Shown piece by piece: positions 20,002 through 30,126 of a stretch of 64,000 bases of DNA (positions are counted from its first letter, which is position 1; every line of letters begins with the position of its first letter). The stretch lies in the NCBI GenBank assembly GCA_039105265.1, contig JAPFFF010000015.1:558001-622000 (forward strand). The letters are read 5' to 3'. The stretch is from Tritrichomonas musculus. Taxonomy: Eukaryota > Parabasalia > Tritrichomonadida > Tritrichomonadidae. Made by a program: the position numbers and the translations under genes. Under the pieces are notes generated by a model. That model was not told the origin of the DNA. It did no database searches and saw only the letters and a list, made by a program, of their open reading frames with translations.

Positions 20002-21408
20002 TCAAGTTGAATCTGCTGCAGATGGAAAAGAATTGCTGTTCGGCAATGTTTTATATTTATGGCTTTTTCCATCTGGCAAAGGTGCAGATGAACTTGATCT
20101 CTGAATTGTTGATGAACTTTTTCCTTTAAGTGGAAATTCTTCAACATTTTGGATTGCTAGTGATGTAACATTACTCAAATTTGCCAAAGAAATCATTGTT
20201 GCAAATTCTTGAGGAACCGTTCTTTCTCTTAAAGCATCAAAAAAAGATCTCATTGTTCTAGATTGAAGAAGACTGCAAGCAAAGCTATTTGTATCTAATT
20301 TAGAATTCTCTAGAGAATAAAGAATTCTTTTAACTGTAGCTGAACGGTTATTTGATGGTTGCGTTCCAAGACAAGCGCAAACTAATAATACAATGAATAT
20401 TCGAAGATCAGCAAGAGTCATTTGACTGTTATTTCCATTATTAGTAATATTACCAGAATTAAAAGGATAATTGTTACTATGTGCAGTTCTTGAACTTTTT
20501 TGAAGCCTTAAAATTAATTGATTTGCATATGGAGAAATAGATGGTAAATTTCTCTCTGTAAATGTACACCCATTTGGTTCATCAATATCAATGAGCAAAT
20601 GACCTTCAATATCACAATTCATTGCTTTTCTGACAAGTGCGCGATGTAATCCAACAATAAAAGGGGCTGGTGAGGAAATACTGTCAATAAAATCAATTGG
20701 TAACACTGGAGCAAATATATGATGCCAGCTCAAAGGGTAAATCAATCCTATTAATGAATAACAAAATCGTGATAACTTTGATAAGTCTGACGATATTACA
20801 ATTATTGGAGTATCTGTAAGAAGTGCAACTATTAATCGTCCTATTTTGGCTGATGGCAATAATTCCACAGCTAATTTTACAATTTGTTTTAAAAATAAAT
20901 CATTTGACGAATAGCTTCGATATTCCAAATCATAAGCATTGTAATTTGTCATGTTATGATATTGAAAAAGCTCAGTGAGACAAGGAATATTATTGATGGA
21001 TTCAGGTGAATTAATTATTGCTTTTAAAAAACGCTCGGTTGTAGGAATTGAATGCAATAATAAAGATCTAACTGCTTTTAATATTTCTTCATAAACATCA
21101 GCGTGATAAAATTCAGTGATTAAACATATAACAGATTGCTGGTTCATGTCCATGTCCTTTAATTGAAAAGATGTTTGATCAAGAAGACAAAAAACATTGT
21201 AAAATTTTCCATTTGATGGTCGAAATCGAAAAACAAAGAATAGTGGTCCTGATATTGGTTGACCAATTGGAAAACAAAATTGAACTAAACTATTAATGTC
21301 ATTTGATGTGAAATCGCATTTGGAATATAAAGGTTTTATTACGGATGATTGAATTACTCCGCACCAGCGAAAAAGCTCTTTGTCATTTTGTTTAAAGAAG
21401 CGGAGCAT
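20002..21408 (-). CDS. DENN-domain protein (putative Rab exchange factor)
   Basis: DENN proteins are guanine-nucleotide exchange factors for Rab GTPases. The 468-aa product has the upstream DENN-like strands at its N-terminus (QFCFPIGQPISGPLFFVFRF, then FYNVFCLLD), a helical linker, and the core DENN block at about residues 190-265. Its core signature is ALLTDTPIIVISSDLSKLSRFCYSLIGLIYPLSWHHIFAPVLP followed by ISSPAPFIVGLH, which closely matches the family pattern 'Ll.er.ii~~S..ls.l....~al..LlyPf.WqhifiPvLP..ll....aP.PyivG~'. DIDEPN after it is the usual start of the downstream DENN part. The tail is Ser-rich. It may act on Rabs such as the one at 49 kb, but that pairing is a guess. Confidence 0.85.
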   Translation of the reverse strand: MLRFFKQNDKELFRWCGVIQSSVIKPLYSKCDFTSNDINSLVQFCFPIGQPISGPLFFVFRFRPSNGKFYNVFCLLDQTSFQLKDMDMNQQSVICLITEFYHADVYEEILKAVRSLLLHSIPTTERFLKAIINSPESINNIPCLTELFQYHNMTNYNAYDLEYRSYSSNDLFLKQIVKLAVELLPSAKIGRLIVALLTDTPIIVISSDLSKLSRFCYSLIGLIYPLSWHHIFAPVLPIDFIDSISSPAPFIVGLHRALVRKAMNCDIEGHLLIDIDEPNGCTFTERNLPSISPYANQLILRLQKSSRTAHSNNYPFNSGNITNNGNNSQMTLADLRIFIVLLVCACLGTQPSNNRSATVKRILYSLENSKLDTNSFACSLLQSRTMRSFFDALRERTVPQEFATMISLANLSNVTSLAIQNVEEFPLKGKSSSTIQRSSSSAPLPDGKSHKYKTLPNSNSFPSAADST

Positions 21409-21932
21409 TTTGTTTACTTTTTGGTTGTTGAAATTTTTATGAATAACGGATTAATCAGAAACTTTCAGTTGAATGTCAATTGAAAAAAAAATTTTATTTG
21501 AAATAAAATCCAAAGAAATTTTTAAGTTTATATTAAAAAATAAAAATGTTAGACGAGCATTTTTTAAAAAAAAAAAAAATATATGCTATATTGTTACTAT
21601 ATATTTATATTTTTTGATAATAAATATTTAATAAATTGAAAAATATTATATTATCATAAAATAGGTTTTTTATCATTGAAAATAAAAATTGAGTAAATTG
21701 AATGCTTGGAAGGGTCTATATCATTCTAGAAAAGTATCGCACATTGCGCAATATTCATTAAACCGAAATGAAATTCATTTTGGCAAAGATTATGAATCAT
21801 ATTCAGAAATTTTGAGTTTCAAAATTAGCACGAAGTAATATATCTTTATTATATATATAACATATTGAAAAACAAAATGATTTCATTTCAGAACAAAAAA
21901 TGTTCACAAATGAAATAAAAAAACTTATGAAA
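21409..21932. other. spacer with no visible gene
   Basis: AT-rich; an A-run near 21569-21580 and a TA-rich patch near 21850-21862. No conserved structure is recognised. The 5' side carries the DENN promoter region. Confidence 0.4.
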
Positions 21933-22571
21933 TTAAATAAATATTAGGTCATTTTCGGATTTTCCAGATAAATCAATATCGAGAATGTCAAGACATTGCT
22001 GAATTTCAGGATTTTCTTTAATTGCTTGCATAATTGATGAAACGTGGAAAGGGATGCTTTCTAATACTTCACTTGGAGATAAAGTTGATGTATTTGAACC
22101 TAATAGCATCATTACCGAATGATTATCTTGATTTTCTATATGTATTTCATTGGTCGGGCATTCAAAATAAATAAAAGGAATATAAACTCGTGCTTCGTTA
22201 TTGCCTTTGGTTTTTCGCATGTTTTCTTTGATGAGCGTTTTATATATAAGAAGCATTCGTGCCTTCTGTCTTAAAATTTGTTGTTTGGCTTCTATTCTGT
22301 TTTGAGTTTCGGTGTATTGAGGTGGTTTTTGAACTGTAGATGGCTTTCCAATCCATTCAAGATTTCCATCGACTTTATTAACATATCCTAAGCATGTAAA
22401 AACAGATATAACGTCATAAATTCTTCTTCGAAAAGATGATTCTGGTATCGATATTTGATACTGTGACATAACATATGCTGTAAAATCTTTGATAGAAGTA
22501 TTTTTTAGCTCATACAGTTTATCATATATGATTTTTGCGAGATCTTTAAGGCTACTTTTAACTTGAGTCAT
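21933..22571 (-). CDS. DP-like transcription factor (E2F/DP family)
   Basis: DP proteins pair with E2F to control G1/S genes. The 212-aa product has an N-terminal winged helix at about residues 5-76, ending in FRRRIYDVISVFTCLGYV and LEWIGKPS. RRR-I/V-YD is the DNA-contacting signature of E2F/DP, and the 'WIG.P' ending is more typical of DP than of E2F. A helix with a leucine repeat follows (RIEAKQQILRQKARMLLIYK), then a beta block (RVYIPFIYFECPTNEIHIEN) like the DP dimerisation domain. No retinoblastoma-binding segment is expected in DP, and none is seen. It lies next to the minus-strand MAPK-like gene. TCATTA, an initiator-like site, lies 18 bases upstream of the ATG. Confidence 0.8.
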   Translation of the reverse strand: MTQVKSSLKDLAKIIYDKLYELKNTSIKDFTAYVMSQYQISIPESSFRRRIYDVISVFTCLGYVNKVDGNLEWIGKPSTVQKPPQYTETQNRIEAKQQILRQKARMLLIYKTLIKENMRKTKGNNEARVYIPFIYFECPTNEIHIENQDNHSVMMLLGSNTSTLSPSEVLESIPFHVSSIMQAIKENPEIQQCLDILDIDLSGKSENDLIFI

Positions 22572-22843
22572 TAAAACTTTAATGAGAGAAATTTCAGAAT
22601 AAACGTACGAAAATTTAGAAATTCAATTTATATTGAATATAACAAGATTTTACAATTTTATATGACTTGTATGAAGATTTTTGTTAAATTTTGTTTTATT
22701 TTAAGTTTTTTCAAAAAATATATTCGCCATAAATCTTACTTGTGATTAAATACGTTTCATGTAATATGTATTAAAATATTTATCGTTTAACAAATGAATT
22801 TATATCAAAAATAATATAAATATAATATGAAATCAAACAAATT

Positions 22844-23899
22844 TTAACTAAATTCCGGATGATGCAACAAAATTTCTTGCCAAAGAAGATTTCGTAACTC
22901 ATTTAATGTAATTTCTGGTCTTTCAAATTCAAAGTCTGTTAAAGGAAAAGTTACAGGTTCTTCAAAAGGATCATGAAATCTGGAAAACATTTTATGTTTT
23001 AAAGCATCTTCAACTGGAATTCTTTTTTCAGGGTTCCAGGTTAACATTTTTGAAAGAAGATCAATTTCATCTGGATCACAGCCACGAAAAGATTGGGAAA
23101 AAGGGACAGGATTTTTTTGAGGAAGAGAATCCATAAAAGTTCTAGCACTTGAATTTGTAATTTGTTTTAAATCCTCATTTGTAGGACTTCCAAGTAAATC
23201 AACAATTAAGGTAAGCATGTTTAAATTACTTTGTCCTTTGAAAAGTGGTGCTCTTGTCATTAATTCACCAAGCACGCAACCTGCACTCCATACATCAATA
23301 GATGGCCCATAATTTTTCATATTAAGTAAAACTTCAGGCGCTCGATACCAGCGGGTAACTATTGCTTCATTCTGCAATTCAGGAGAATAAGGATTTCCAA
23401 CTATTCTCGCTAAACCAAAATCGCCAATTTTAAGTTCGTTTCTGCTATTTAAAAAAATATTTTCTGGTTTAATATCTCGATGAACAACTTTTGCAGAATG
23501 AATATATTTTAATCCTCTTAAAAGCTGATACATAAAATATTTATGATGGTCAACTGAAAGTTTCTGGCCACTTTTAAGTAAGCGATAAATATCTGTATCC
23601 ATTTTTTCAATTACAAGATATATTGTATGAAAATTTTGAAAAGATGAGGATGACGTGACATCAATAAGATTAGTAATATTTTCATGATGGAGTTTTGATA
23701 AAATTCTTATTTCTCTGAGAATACGTTTTGCGTCAAGAACTGAATTAAATGCGCGATTAATTCGTTTAATTGCAAGCCTTTTTCCTGTTTTTAAATCTTC
23801 AACTTCAAAAACGGTTCCAAAAGATCCTTCACCAAGAAGACGAATAAATCTATATCTACCCTGAGTTTCTGATTCAAGAACTTGAATATTAATATTCAT
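22844..23899 (-). CDS. MAP-kinase-family protein kinase lacking the TxY motif
   Basis: A complete Ser/Thr kinase of 351 aa, little more than the catalytic domain. It has a glycine loop GEGSFG (23-28), VAIK-type lysine K45, LREIRIL alphaC helix, HRDIKPEN (140-147), DFG (160-162), TRWYRAPEV (182-190), SIDVWSAGCVLGELM and a MAPK-style C-terminal extension. LREI.IL..L.HENI and the RWYRAPE block with an LDLLGSP-type segment place it in the MAPK branch of the CMGC kinases. The activation loop reads NEAIVTRWY where MAPKs have TxYVATRWY. The two phosphorylated residues are therefore missing, and activation by a MAPK kinase is not expected. All catalytic residues are present. CDK-like or MOK/MAK-like kinases are alternatives, but no PSTAIRE-type helix is seen. 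Confidence 0.88.
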   Translation of the reverse strand: MNINIQVLESETQGRYRFIRLLGEGSFGTVFEVEDLKTGKRLAIKRINRAFNSVLDAKRILREIRILSKLHHENITNLIDVTSSSSFQNFHTIYLVIEKMDTDIYRLLKSGQKLSVDHHKYFMYQLLRGLKYIHSAKVVHRDIKPENIFLNSRNELKIGDFGLARIVGNPYSPELQNEAIVTRWYRAPEVLLNMKNYGPSIDVWSAGCVLGELMTRAPLFKGQSNLNMLTLIVDLLGSPTNEDLKQITNSSARTFMDSLPQKNPVPFSQSFRGCDPDEIDLLSKMLTWNPEKRIPVEDALKHKMFSRFHDPFEEPVTFPLTDFEFERPEITLNELRNLLWQEILLHHPEFS

Positions 23900-24654
23900 G
23901 AGAAAAAACTTTGTAAATAAGATATATTAAACTTTGAGAAAAATAAACTCCAGTTTTTCAAAGAATTTTTAAAAATTGAGTTATAGATGCCTGAAAAAGT
24001 TGCCTACGACAGGAAAAAGTTGCCAATAGTGGCCTTAAAAGCATTTTTTCAGCATTTAAACAATACGATATAAAAAAGAAATCATTGTTTCATTATTTGT
24101 TGCATTTTAAATTATAAAAAAATGTTTATGTTTCATTTTTTTAAACAAATTTTGTTAAATTTTTTTAAAATTTTTATGTTAACTTTTTCTTAGCATTTCA
24201 ATTGAGCATTGAATATAAGATATATATATATCTTCATATTTTTTTAATTATTACTTTTTATTACATATTAATAATATTTAATATAATTTAAATATAATTA
24301 ATTATAACTTTCATTTAAATATATCCTTAAAAAGGTCATCGTTGGCAACTATTTCCCGCCGTTGGCAACTTTTTCCCGCCACTTTATTAGAAATACCGAC
24401 TTCATGAAATGATATTTTGATAAATAAATATCAAAGCAAGATAAAAAGCACAAAACATTTTCATATTTAATGACTGGTTTCCAATTATTTCGATTCTGGT
24501 TAAAAATTCGATTGATTGGAACATTTGAATGATTGGAATTGTTCTACCTTTAAAATACAATGAAACAAATAATATAAAATAAGCATAATTTATTCTATAC
24601 TCTATATATATATATAATTCTATATATGTATGATTAAATTAAAAATACTTAAAT
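23900..24654. other. spacer holding the 0.39-kb inverted-repeat element
   Basis: Between the kinase and the acidic-protein gene no coding frame is supported. The MITE-like element occupies the centre; the flanks are simple AT-rich DNA with a TA run near 24606-24616. Confidence 0.4.
23990..24380. mobile_element. small non-autonomous inverted-repeat element (MITE-like)
   Basis: Both ends of this 391-bp AT-rich segment carry two copies of AAAAGTTGCC-like words in inverted orientation. Left: CCTGAAAAAGTTGCC at 23990 and ACAGGAAAAAGTTGCCAA at 24008. Right: GTTGGCAACTATTTCCCGCC then GTTGGCAACTTTTTCCCGCC up to 24380. Doubled subterminal motifs around an AT-only centre are typical of MITEs mobilised by a transposase elsewhere. 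No target duplication is clear. Confidence 0.6.
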
Positions 24655-25179
24655 TTATGGTTGAGGACCGAAAGCACGGCTCAACATCATTAATAATGGA
24701 TCTATTGGAGCATCTTGTCCAGGATCGGGTTCACTTTGAGCTCGATCACGTTGAGCATTTGGATTTGTTCTTATCCTAGATCTCATGAGTAAAAGTGGTA
24801 AAGCAAGAAGATCAAATTCATCTAATCTGATGACACGAGTATTTCCATTGCCACCATCTTCTCCATTGTGGTCAGCATCGTCTGGAACATCATCAGCATT
24901 ATGAGGAACTTCCCTTGCCACGTTTTCAACAGGAATGTTTTGTTCTTCTTCTTCTGCATTTTCATCTTCATCATTTTCTTCCATATTATCATTGGGAGGA
25001 TTGTTTTCCTCTTCTGGCGCTCCCATTCCTCTGGTGGCGTCAAGTAGATTGAATATGAATAATAGATCGTTTATTCTTTGTTCTATTTGTTGTGCTGCGT
25101 TTTGTGCATCGTTTGCAAAATAAGAACCATCATCTGTTGGTATGAAAAATTCACGAGTTACTTCGTGTGGTACAGGCAT
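24655..25179 (-). CDS. acidic hypothetical protein
   Basis: A 174-aa protein. It has an N-terminal region with a predicted amphipathic helix (residues about 23-48, AQNAAQQIEQRINDLLFIFNLLDA) and a very acidic centre (about 55-115, runs of E/D/N with Pro). A second hydrophobic helix follows (LDEFDLLALPLLLMRSR, about 118-134), then a Pro/Asp-rich tail ending in another short helix. No domain is recognised. The pattern of short hydrophobic helices separated by acidic disorder suggests an adaptor or a nuclear/chaperone-type binding protein, but this is only a description. Confidence 0.7.
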   Translation of the reverse strand: MPVPHEVTREFFIPTDDGSYFANDAQNAAQQIEQRINDLLFIFNLLDATRGMGAPEEENNPPNDNMEENDEDENAEEEEQNIPVENVAREVPHNADDVPDDADHNGEDGGNGNTRVIRLDEFDLLALPLLLMRSRIRTNPNAQRDRAQSEPDPGQDAPIDPLLMMLSRAFGPQP

Positions 25180-26089
25180 TATCTATAAAAAATGATATAA
25201 AAAACTCTTCATTAAAAAGAATTGATTCAATTTGATAAACAAATTTGAAAGTAAATTTTCAATTTTCAATTCAAATCATAAAAATTCAAAGCTTTAAGGT
25301 ATCGTTTCTGGGTATCGTTCATCTCAAAATTATATAATTTTGTGAATAATTGAATTTTTATTAGAATTATTTTTATGAAAAATTGAATTTTTCAATAAAA
25401 ATATTCAATTATTTTTGACTTTTTAAATAAGCTGATTTAAAATTATCATTCATTTGAATGAAGGCTAAATTTTAATTTTTTCTGATGTTATTTCTTCTGT
25501 AAACTTTTCGTGATCAATCTAAATCATTTCTATTTCCGAAATGGCACATCATCTGGTTAATATCGTTTTGATGAATTTTTTTTAATCTTTTTTTTTTGTT
25601 TCTAATCAATCATACAAAGAATATTTTAAAAAATTCAGTTTTCTTTCAAAATTATTGTTTTTAACTATATTGTTGTAAAGAATGCTATTTCTGCTTTTTA
25701 TATCTTCATAATGAATTACATCAATTTAATCGAATCATTGCATCAAAAAATCAGCTATCAAAAAGTTTGATGAAAGGTCAATTAATATCTTCAATATAAT
25801 TTGATTGAGAAAGGTATTTATAATTTTGTTTATAATGGGCATAAGCATTAGCATCCCAGAGAGCTTTGTTGTTTAAGGCTAGATTTTGATTTAATTTATC
25901 TTATTTTTTTAGGAATGATTTTTCAATATGCATATTTATGCCTTCACATTGTTTGCATATAATCTTTTTAATGCTCTATTGTTTTTGAAATAGAAGGTCG
26001 TGAATATCAAGTATTCATCATCTTCATACTGAGATTGTGATAATTAAACGGTCTTTTTTCATAATTTATTAACGCCTTAATTTTCAATA
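25180..26089. other. 0.9-kb spacer between divergent genes
   Basis: AT-rich, with no supported gene. Both flanking genes point away from it, so it holds both promoters. TTTTTCATAATTT about 31 bases upstream of the EF-hand ATG is initiator-like. Confidence 0.4.
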
Positions 26090-26530
26090 ATGGGAGAACA
26101 AATAATTACATCAGATCAATTAGAGAAGCTTCATAACGCTTTTGATGCTTTTGATGAAGACAATGATGGTAAAGTTCAGTGCGATGTTCTTGAAAAGCTG
26201 ATACGATCTGTAGGTTTTAACCCATCAGCTGAAGAAATCGAAGATATGACCGAAGATCTTGGTAATGCACCTTTTACATTCAATGCATTTCTTTATATTA
26301 TTTTCCGACATTCAAGATGTGTCAACGTAGAAGAAGATTTAATAAGAGCCTTTCGTGTATTTGATAAGACAAAATGCGGCAGACTCCCTGTTTCAAAAGT
26401 TCGATCAATTCTTCAAAACACACGTCAGCCTTTTACAGAAGAACAGATTAACGATATTATTGATCATAGTGATGTTAAAAATGATTTAATTGATTATAGA
26501 AACCTTGTTAGGTCAATTCTTACTGCTTAA
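26090..26530 (+). CDS. calmodulin-like EF-hand protein with degenerate loops
   Basis: A 146-aa two-lobed EF-hand protein of calmodulin / myosin light-chain size. Hand 1 (loop about residues 22-33, DEDNDGKVQCDV) keeps D1, D3, D5 and G6, but has Val instead of Glu at position 12. Hand 2 (about 58-70) lacks ligands. Hand 3 (loop beginning DKTKCGRL, about residue 96) has lost positions 3 and 5. Hand 4 is also non-canonical (DHSDVKNDLIDY). Ca2+ binding is therefore expected to be weak or absent, as in essential light chains, which hold an IQ helix without calcium. The spacing FDAFDEDNDGKV and RAFRVFDK is clearly of the calmodulin family. A divergent centrin or calmodulin is the alternative. Confidence 0.85.
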   Translation: MGEQIITSDQLEKLHNAFDAFDEDNDGKVQCDVLEKLIRSVGFNPSAEEIEDMTEDLGNAPFTFNAFLYIIFRHSRCVNVEEDLIRAFRVFDKTKCGRLPVSKVRSILQNTRQPFTEEQINDIIDHSDVKNDLIDYRNLVRSILTA

Positions 26531-26940
26531 AGTCATTAAACAAAAAGATGTTATCAATGAAATTAATTTCAGTTATATATTTTAATGATTTATTTATTCA
26601 TAAAGTAAATATTTGCTCATCCATGCGATTTGTATCACTTGTTTTTGAACTATAAAAATATTTATGACGCATGATGATTTTTTTTTTAAAACTGATACCA
26701 AAATCTCATTCAGAATATTATGAACTTTTTGATATGATTTCAATGATATTGAAAAAGTTGTCATAATGATGTTTAACAACAATATTGCGCAAAAGTTAAT
26801 AGTTTCAAAGAAAACAGTATACCAATTTTACCTACTATGAAAAATTATGAAAATGGTTAACAACAAACAAATAACCGAAATTTGAAAATATTATTATTTT
26901 AATAAAACGAAATTTTATGTACGTTTATTTTGGAATCAAA
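26531..26940. other. convergent 3' spacer
   Basis: It lies between the 3' ends of the EF-hand gene (plus strand) and the 1061-aa coiled-coil gene (minus strand). AT-rich; no gene is supported. Confidence 0.4.
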
Positions 26941-29900
26941 TCATGCACTGTTAAGTAACAATTGAGCTACAGCATCTTCTGTTGTTTGATGATCAGACGC
27001 GCTCACCATTCTACGGACATGAGCATCTGATTTAGCCAAGTTAACAAGTTTTTCATGAGCCTTTTCAATTACATATTTATATGAACGTTCATCGATTGTT
27101 GTGCCTGGGTTGAAGAAATCGCGGAAAGAATCAGCACCGAACGCCAGCAAAGAACGTTTATCAGCTTCTGATCTTCCCTTATATTCTTCTAGCCTTTCGT
27201 TATATTGGGCTTCTGCTTGAAGTTTGTTAGATCTGATTGTTGATTCCATCAAAATCTTTTCTCTCTTCATTTGGTTCTTAGTTGATTGCATATCAGCGAC
27301 TGCCTTTAATTTCTCTTTTTCAACTTTTGCGAGAGTTGATTTGAGATTGGCAACCTTAATTTGTTCTTCAGCGAGAGATTGATTGATCTTTTCAACATCC
27401 TGACGATGTTGTTCGCATTGTTCATGAAGTTTCGAAAGGGCACTTTCATAACTATCGGCAAGATGTTGTTTTTCGCTTTCAAGACGATTTGCTGCAGCTT
27501 CTTCCTTCTCAGCACAAGATTTGACTAACTCATCATATTCAATATCTTTTTGAAGCTTTTGTGCTTTGATAAGCTGAAGTTGCTTTTTAACACGATCAAG
27601 TTGATCACATGCATCATTGTATTCTACCTCAAGATGATCGTATTGTTCTTTTTGAGCTCTAAGTTGATCTCTAAGTTTTACAAGTTGCGAATTGAGCTCT
27701 TCGTTCGCAACTTGAAATTGCTCATTTGGGTCGTTCATTACAGAAACGGATTCGGAGCTCTCTGGCATCCGATTGTTAACATCAGAAAAATCCACGTTTA
27801 CTGGTAATTTTTGTGAACCAATAGTATTCCCAAGCGTATGTTGCTGCGACCTTATATTATTAATCTCATCATGCAATTTTTTTACCTGCTGTGATAAGTC
27901 TTCAACATTAAATTTTAAGGATTGGTTTTCTGTAAGAAGTTCTTCTTCTCGTCTTTTTGCGCTTGATTGAGCCTCAGCAAGGTTTGTTTTATATTGGCGT
28001 ATTTTTTTGTTACGAGAGCATAAATCACTGTTAAGTTGTTCAAGTTTTTCCTTGATTGAGTTGATGTGGCCAATTGGATCTGATGGATCTCCAATCTCAA
28101 TGAATGTTTCTTTGAGATGAACAAGGGCAGCTTTCATAATATCATTAACATGAATTAAGGAAGCATTTTCAGCACGAATTGCGGAAATCTTGTCAACAAT
28201 GTCCTTTCCTGCATTAGCAGCAAAGAAGTCGTTGAATGTAACTGGTTGGTCGCAAAGTGCAATTGAGGCATCGACAAGGAATTGATTGACAGCATTGCTG
28301 ATTGTTTGATTTTCGCTGTAAGCTCCATCAATAGCAGCATCACGAAGAGCTAATTGTTTAGAATAGTATTTGCGAATTGCTTTATATGAATTTTGAATCT
28401 TTGAAGCTGGTTGAAGAGATGTATTATTGACAATCTTAGCGATATGTGTTGAAAGTTCTGGTGTGAAATCTTCACATCTGAATGCAGCTGGTGGAAGCAA
28501 ATCATCTGCGGTTGGAAGATGGCGATTTTCAATTGATGCGCGAAGTTCGTTGTTTTCAGCTTTGACACGTGCTAAATCAGCTTCAAGATCACGTGTTCTA
28601 ACAGATAAATGACGAATTTCTGCTTCTTGATCTTGAATTCTTGTATCTTGTTTGCCAGATACAATTTGAAGAGCATAGAATTTTTGCTTTTGTTGATCAA
28701 GTGATTTTTGAAGCTTAACAACTGTTGGGTTTGGTGTCTTGACTTTAGGTGCATTCTTAATTTCGTCTTTGGCCTTTTCACGTGTAAGAAGAGCAGCACG
28801 TAATGATTCAACTTCAAGAAGTGTTTCTTGATGAACTGTATCAAGAGCAGCATATTCATTCTTTTGCTTTTCAATTTGAATTCCAAGATTATGAATTTCA
28901 TTGTCCTTCTCTTTAACAACTTGAAGAATTTGATCTTTCTTCTTGGCAGCTTGGATTGCTTCTTCTCTAAGTTCAGCAACTTGAACTTGAAGTTTGTCAT
29001 TCATTGCTTCAAGTTCTGGATCATGCCTTGGATGTAATGCTTTAACACCCTTGGTTGAAGTGGTGCTCATTTCAGATTCACTTAAATCTGTTTGAATCAC
29101 TGGAAGCCTTGCTTGGTTTGCATTTGCTGTAGCAGTAGCTGCTTGGCGTTGAACCATTTGAACTTGTCTCTTAAGATTCTTTTTATCATCATTTAATGAT
29201 TTGTTCTTGTCTTTAAGTTTGTTAAGTTCAGACTTTAATGCTTCATTTTGAGCGTGATACTTTTGAATGTTAGCTTCATATTGGCGTTCATTTGCTGTTA
29301 AAACATCACGAAGATTATCAATTTGTGAATGAAGGTTAGCTGCTTCTGAACGTGCTTGTTGCTGAGCGAGTTGAGATTCACGTTGCATTTTCTTGATTTC
29401 ATCTTCTAATGATTCTTTAGCCTTATCACATTCAGCAATTTTAGTCTTCAAACGATGAACCTTCTTTTGATTTTCTGCATCTTTTTGAGCTACAGCGTTT
29501 CTAATTTGAACTTGAACTGGAAGACCTAATTGATTATCAGAACCTCCAATGCAAATCTTTGGGCCAGAAAATGCATCAAATACTTCGTCAATAGAATTAA
29601 ATGTTGTTTCAAAGAAGCGAGATGCTTCACCAATAACTCTGTCAAGTTTGCTAAGAAGAAGACGTTTGTCAACACTCTCTTTTTCTCTTGCTTGTTCTGA
29701 TGCTTCAAGTTGGGCGTATATTGAATCGAGTTGTTCTTTGCTTTGTATTTTTATTTTTTCAATTTCTTTATTCATTGAATTAAGATCGCAACCACGTTGT
29801 GCTGTTGATGAAAATTTTTCTAATTGAAGCTTATTTGCATTTTCTTTATCTTTTTGTACAAGAATATCAAGTCTGTGAAGGAGATCATCTTTCTCAGCCT

Positions 29901-30126
29901 TTAAATCTCGTACCTGTCCGAGAAGCGTTGAATTTTGTTTATGTAAATCTTCCATTTGAGCTGTAATATTGACAGCTTCTTCAAATTGTGCTCGAAGAAG
30001 CTGATTTTCTTTCATGAGTTCATCATACAGCTCGTTTATTCTTAAGTTCTTGATGTTTTTCTTTGAATCGGATTCAGAAAAGTCTGTCGATGTATTGTCG
30101 GTTTGGACAGAGTCTGATTCAAACAT
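26941..30126 (-). CDS. large coiled-coil protein
   Basis: A 1061-aa protein. Coiled-coil heptads run almost throughout: about residues 30-165, 210-330, 375-520 and 680-985. They are interrupted by short globular stretches at about 165-205 (ASRFFETTFNSIDEVFDAFSG) and at about 545-680, a helical region without long heptads (FRCEDFTPELSTHIAKIV to the NAGKDIVDKISAIRAEN segment). The C-terminus (about 990-1061) is compact and includes FGADSFRDFFNPGTTIDERSY. No kinase, GRIP or motor domain is evident. Centrosomal/axonemal and Golgi coiled-coil proteins have this build, and a basal-body or cytoskeletal role is plausible for a flagellate, but it is not demonstrated. An exact TCATTTTT initiator-like octamer lies 16-23 bases upstream of the start. 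Confidence 0.85.
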   Translation of the reverse strand: MFESDSVQTDNTSTDFSESDSKKNIKNLRINELYDELMKENQLLRAQFEEAVNITAQMEDLHKQNSTLLGQVRDLKAEKDDLLHRLDILVQKDKENANKLQLEKFSSTAQRGCDLNSMNKEIEKIKIQSKEQLDSIYAQLEASEQAREKESVDKRLLLSKLDRVIGEASRFFETTFNSIDEVFDAFSGPKICIGGSDNQLGLPVQVQIRNAVAQKDAENQKKVHRLKTKIAECDKAKESLEDEIKKMQRESQLAQQQARSEAANLHSQIDNLRDVLTANERQYEANIQKYHAQNEALKSELNKLKDKNKSLNDDKKNLKRQVQMVQRQAATATANANQARLPVIQTDLSESEMSTTSTKGVKALHPRHDPELEAMNDKLQVQVAELREEAIQAAKKKDQILQVVKEKDNEIHNLGIQIEKQKNEYAALDTVHQETLLEVESLRAALLTREKAKDEIKNAPKVKTPNPTVVKLQKSLDQQKQKFYALQIVSGKQDTRIQDQEAEIRHLSVRTRDLEADLARVKAENNELRASIENRHLPTADDLLPPAAFRCEDFTPELSTHIAKIVNNTSLQPASKIQNSYKAIRKYYSKQLALRDAAIDGAYSENQTISNAVNQFLVDASIALCDQPVTFNDFFAANAGKDIVDKISAIRAENASLIHVNDIMKAALVHLKETFIEIGDPSDPIGHINSIKEKLEQLNSDLCSRNKKIRQYKTNLAEAQSSAKRREEELLTENQSLKFNVEDLSQQVKKLHDEINNIRSQQHTLGNTIGSQKLPVNVDFSDVNNRMPESSESVSVMNDPNEQFQVANEELNSQLVKLRDQLRAQKEQYDHLEVEYNDACDQLDRVKKQLQLIKAQKLQKDIEYDELVKSCAEKEEAAANRLESEKQHLADSYESALSKLHEQCEQHRQDVEKINQSLAEEQIKVANLKSTLAKVEKEKLKAVADMQSTKNQMKREKILMESTIRSNKLQAEAQYNERLEEYKGRSEADKRSLLAFGADSFRDFFNPGTTIDERSYKYVIEKAHEKLVNLAKSDAHVRRMVSASDHQTTEDAVAQLLLNSA

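Noticed and set aside
28572-29000. 142-aa and other frames opposite or out of frame in the 1061-aa coiled-coil gene
   Set aside because: Lys/Leu-rich shadows of the long coiled-coil frame, without independent start context.
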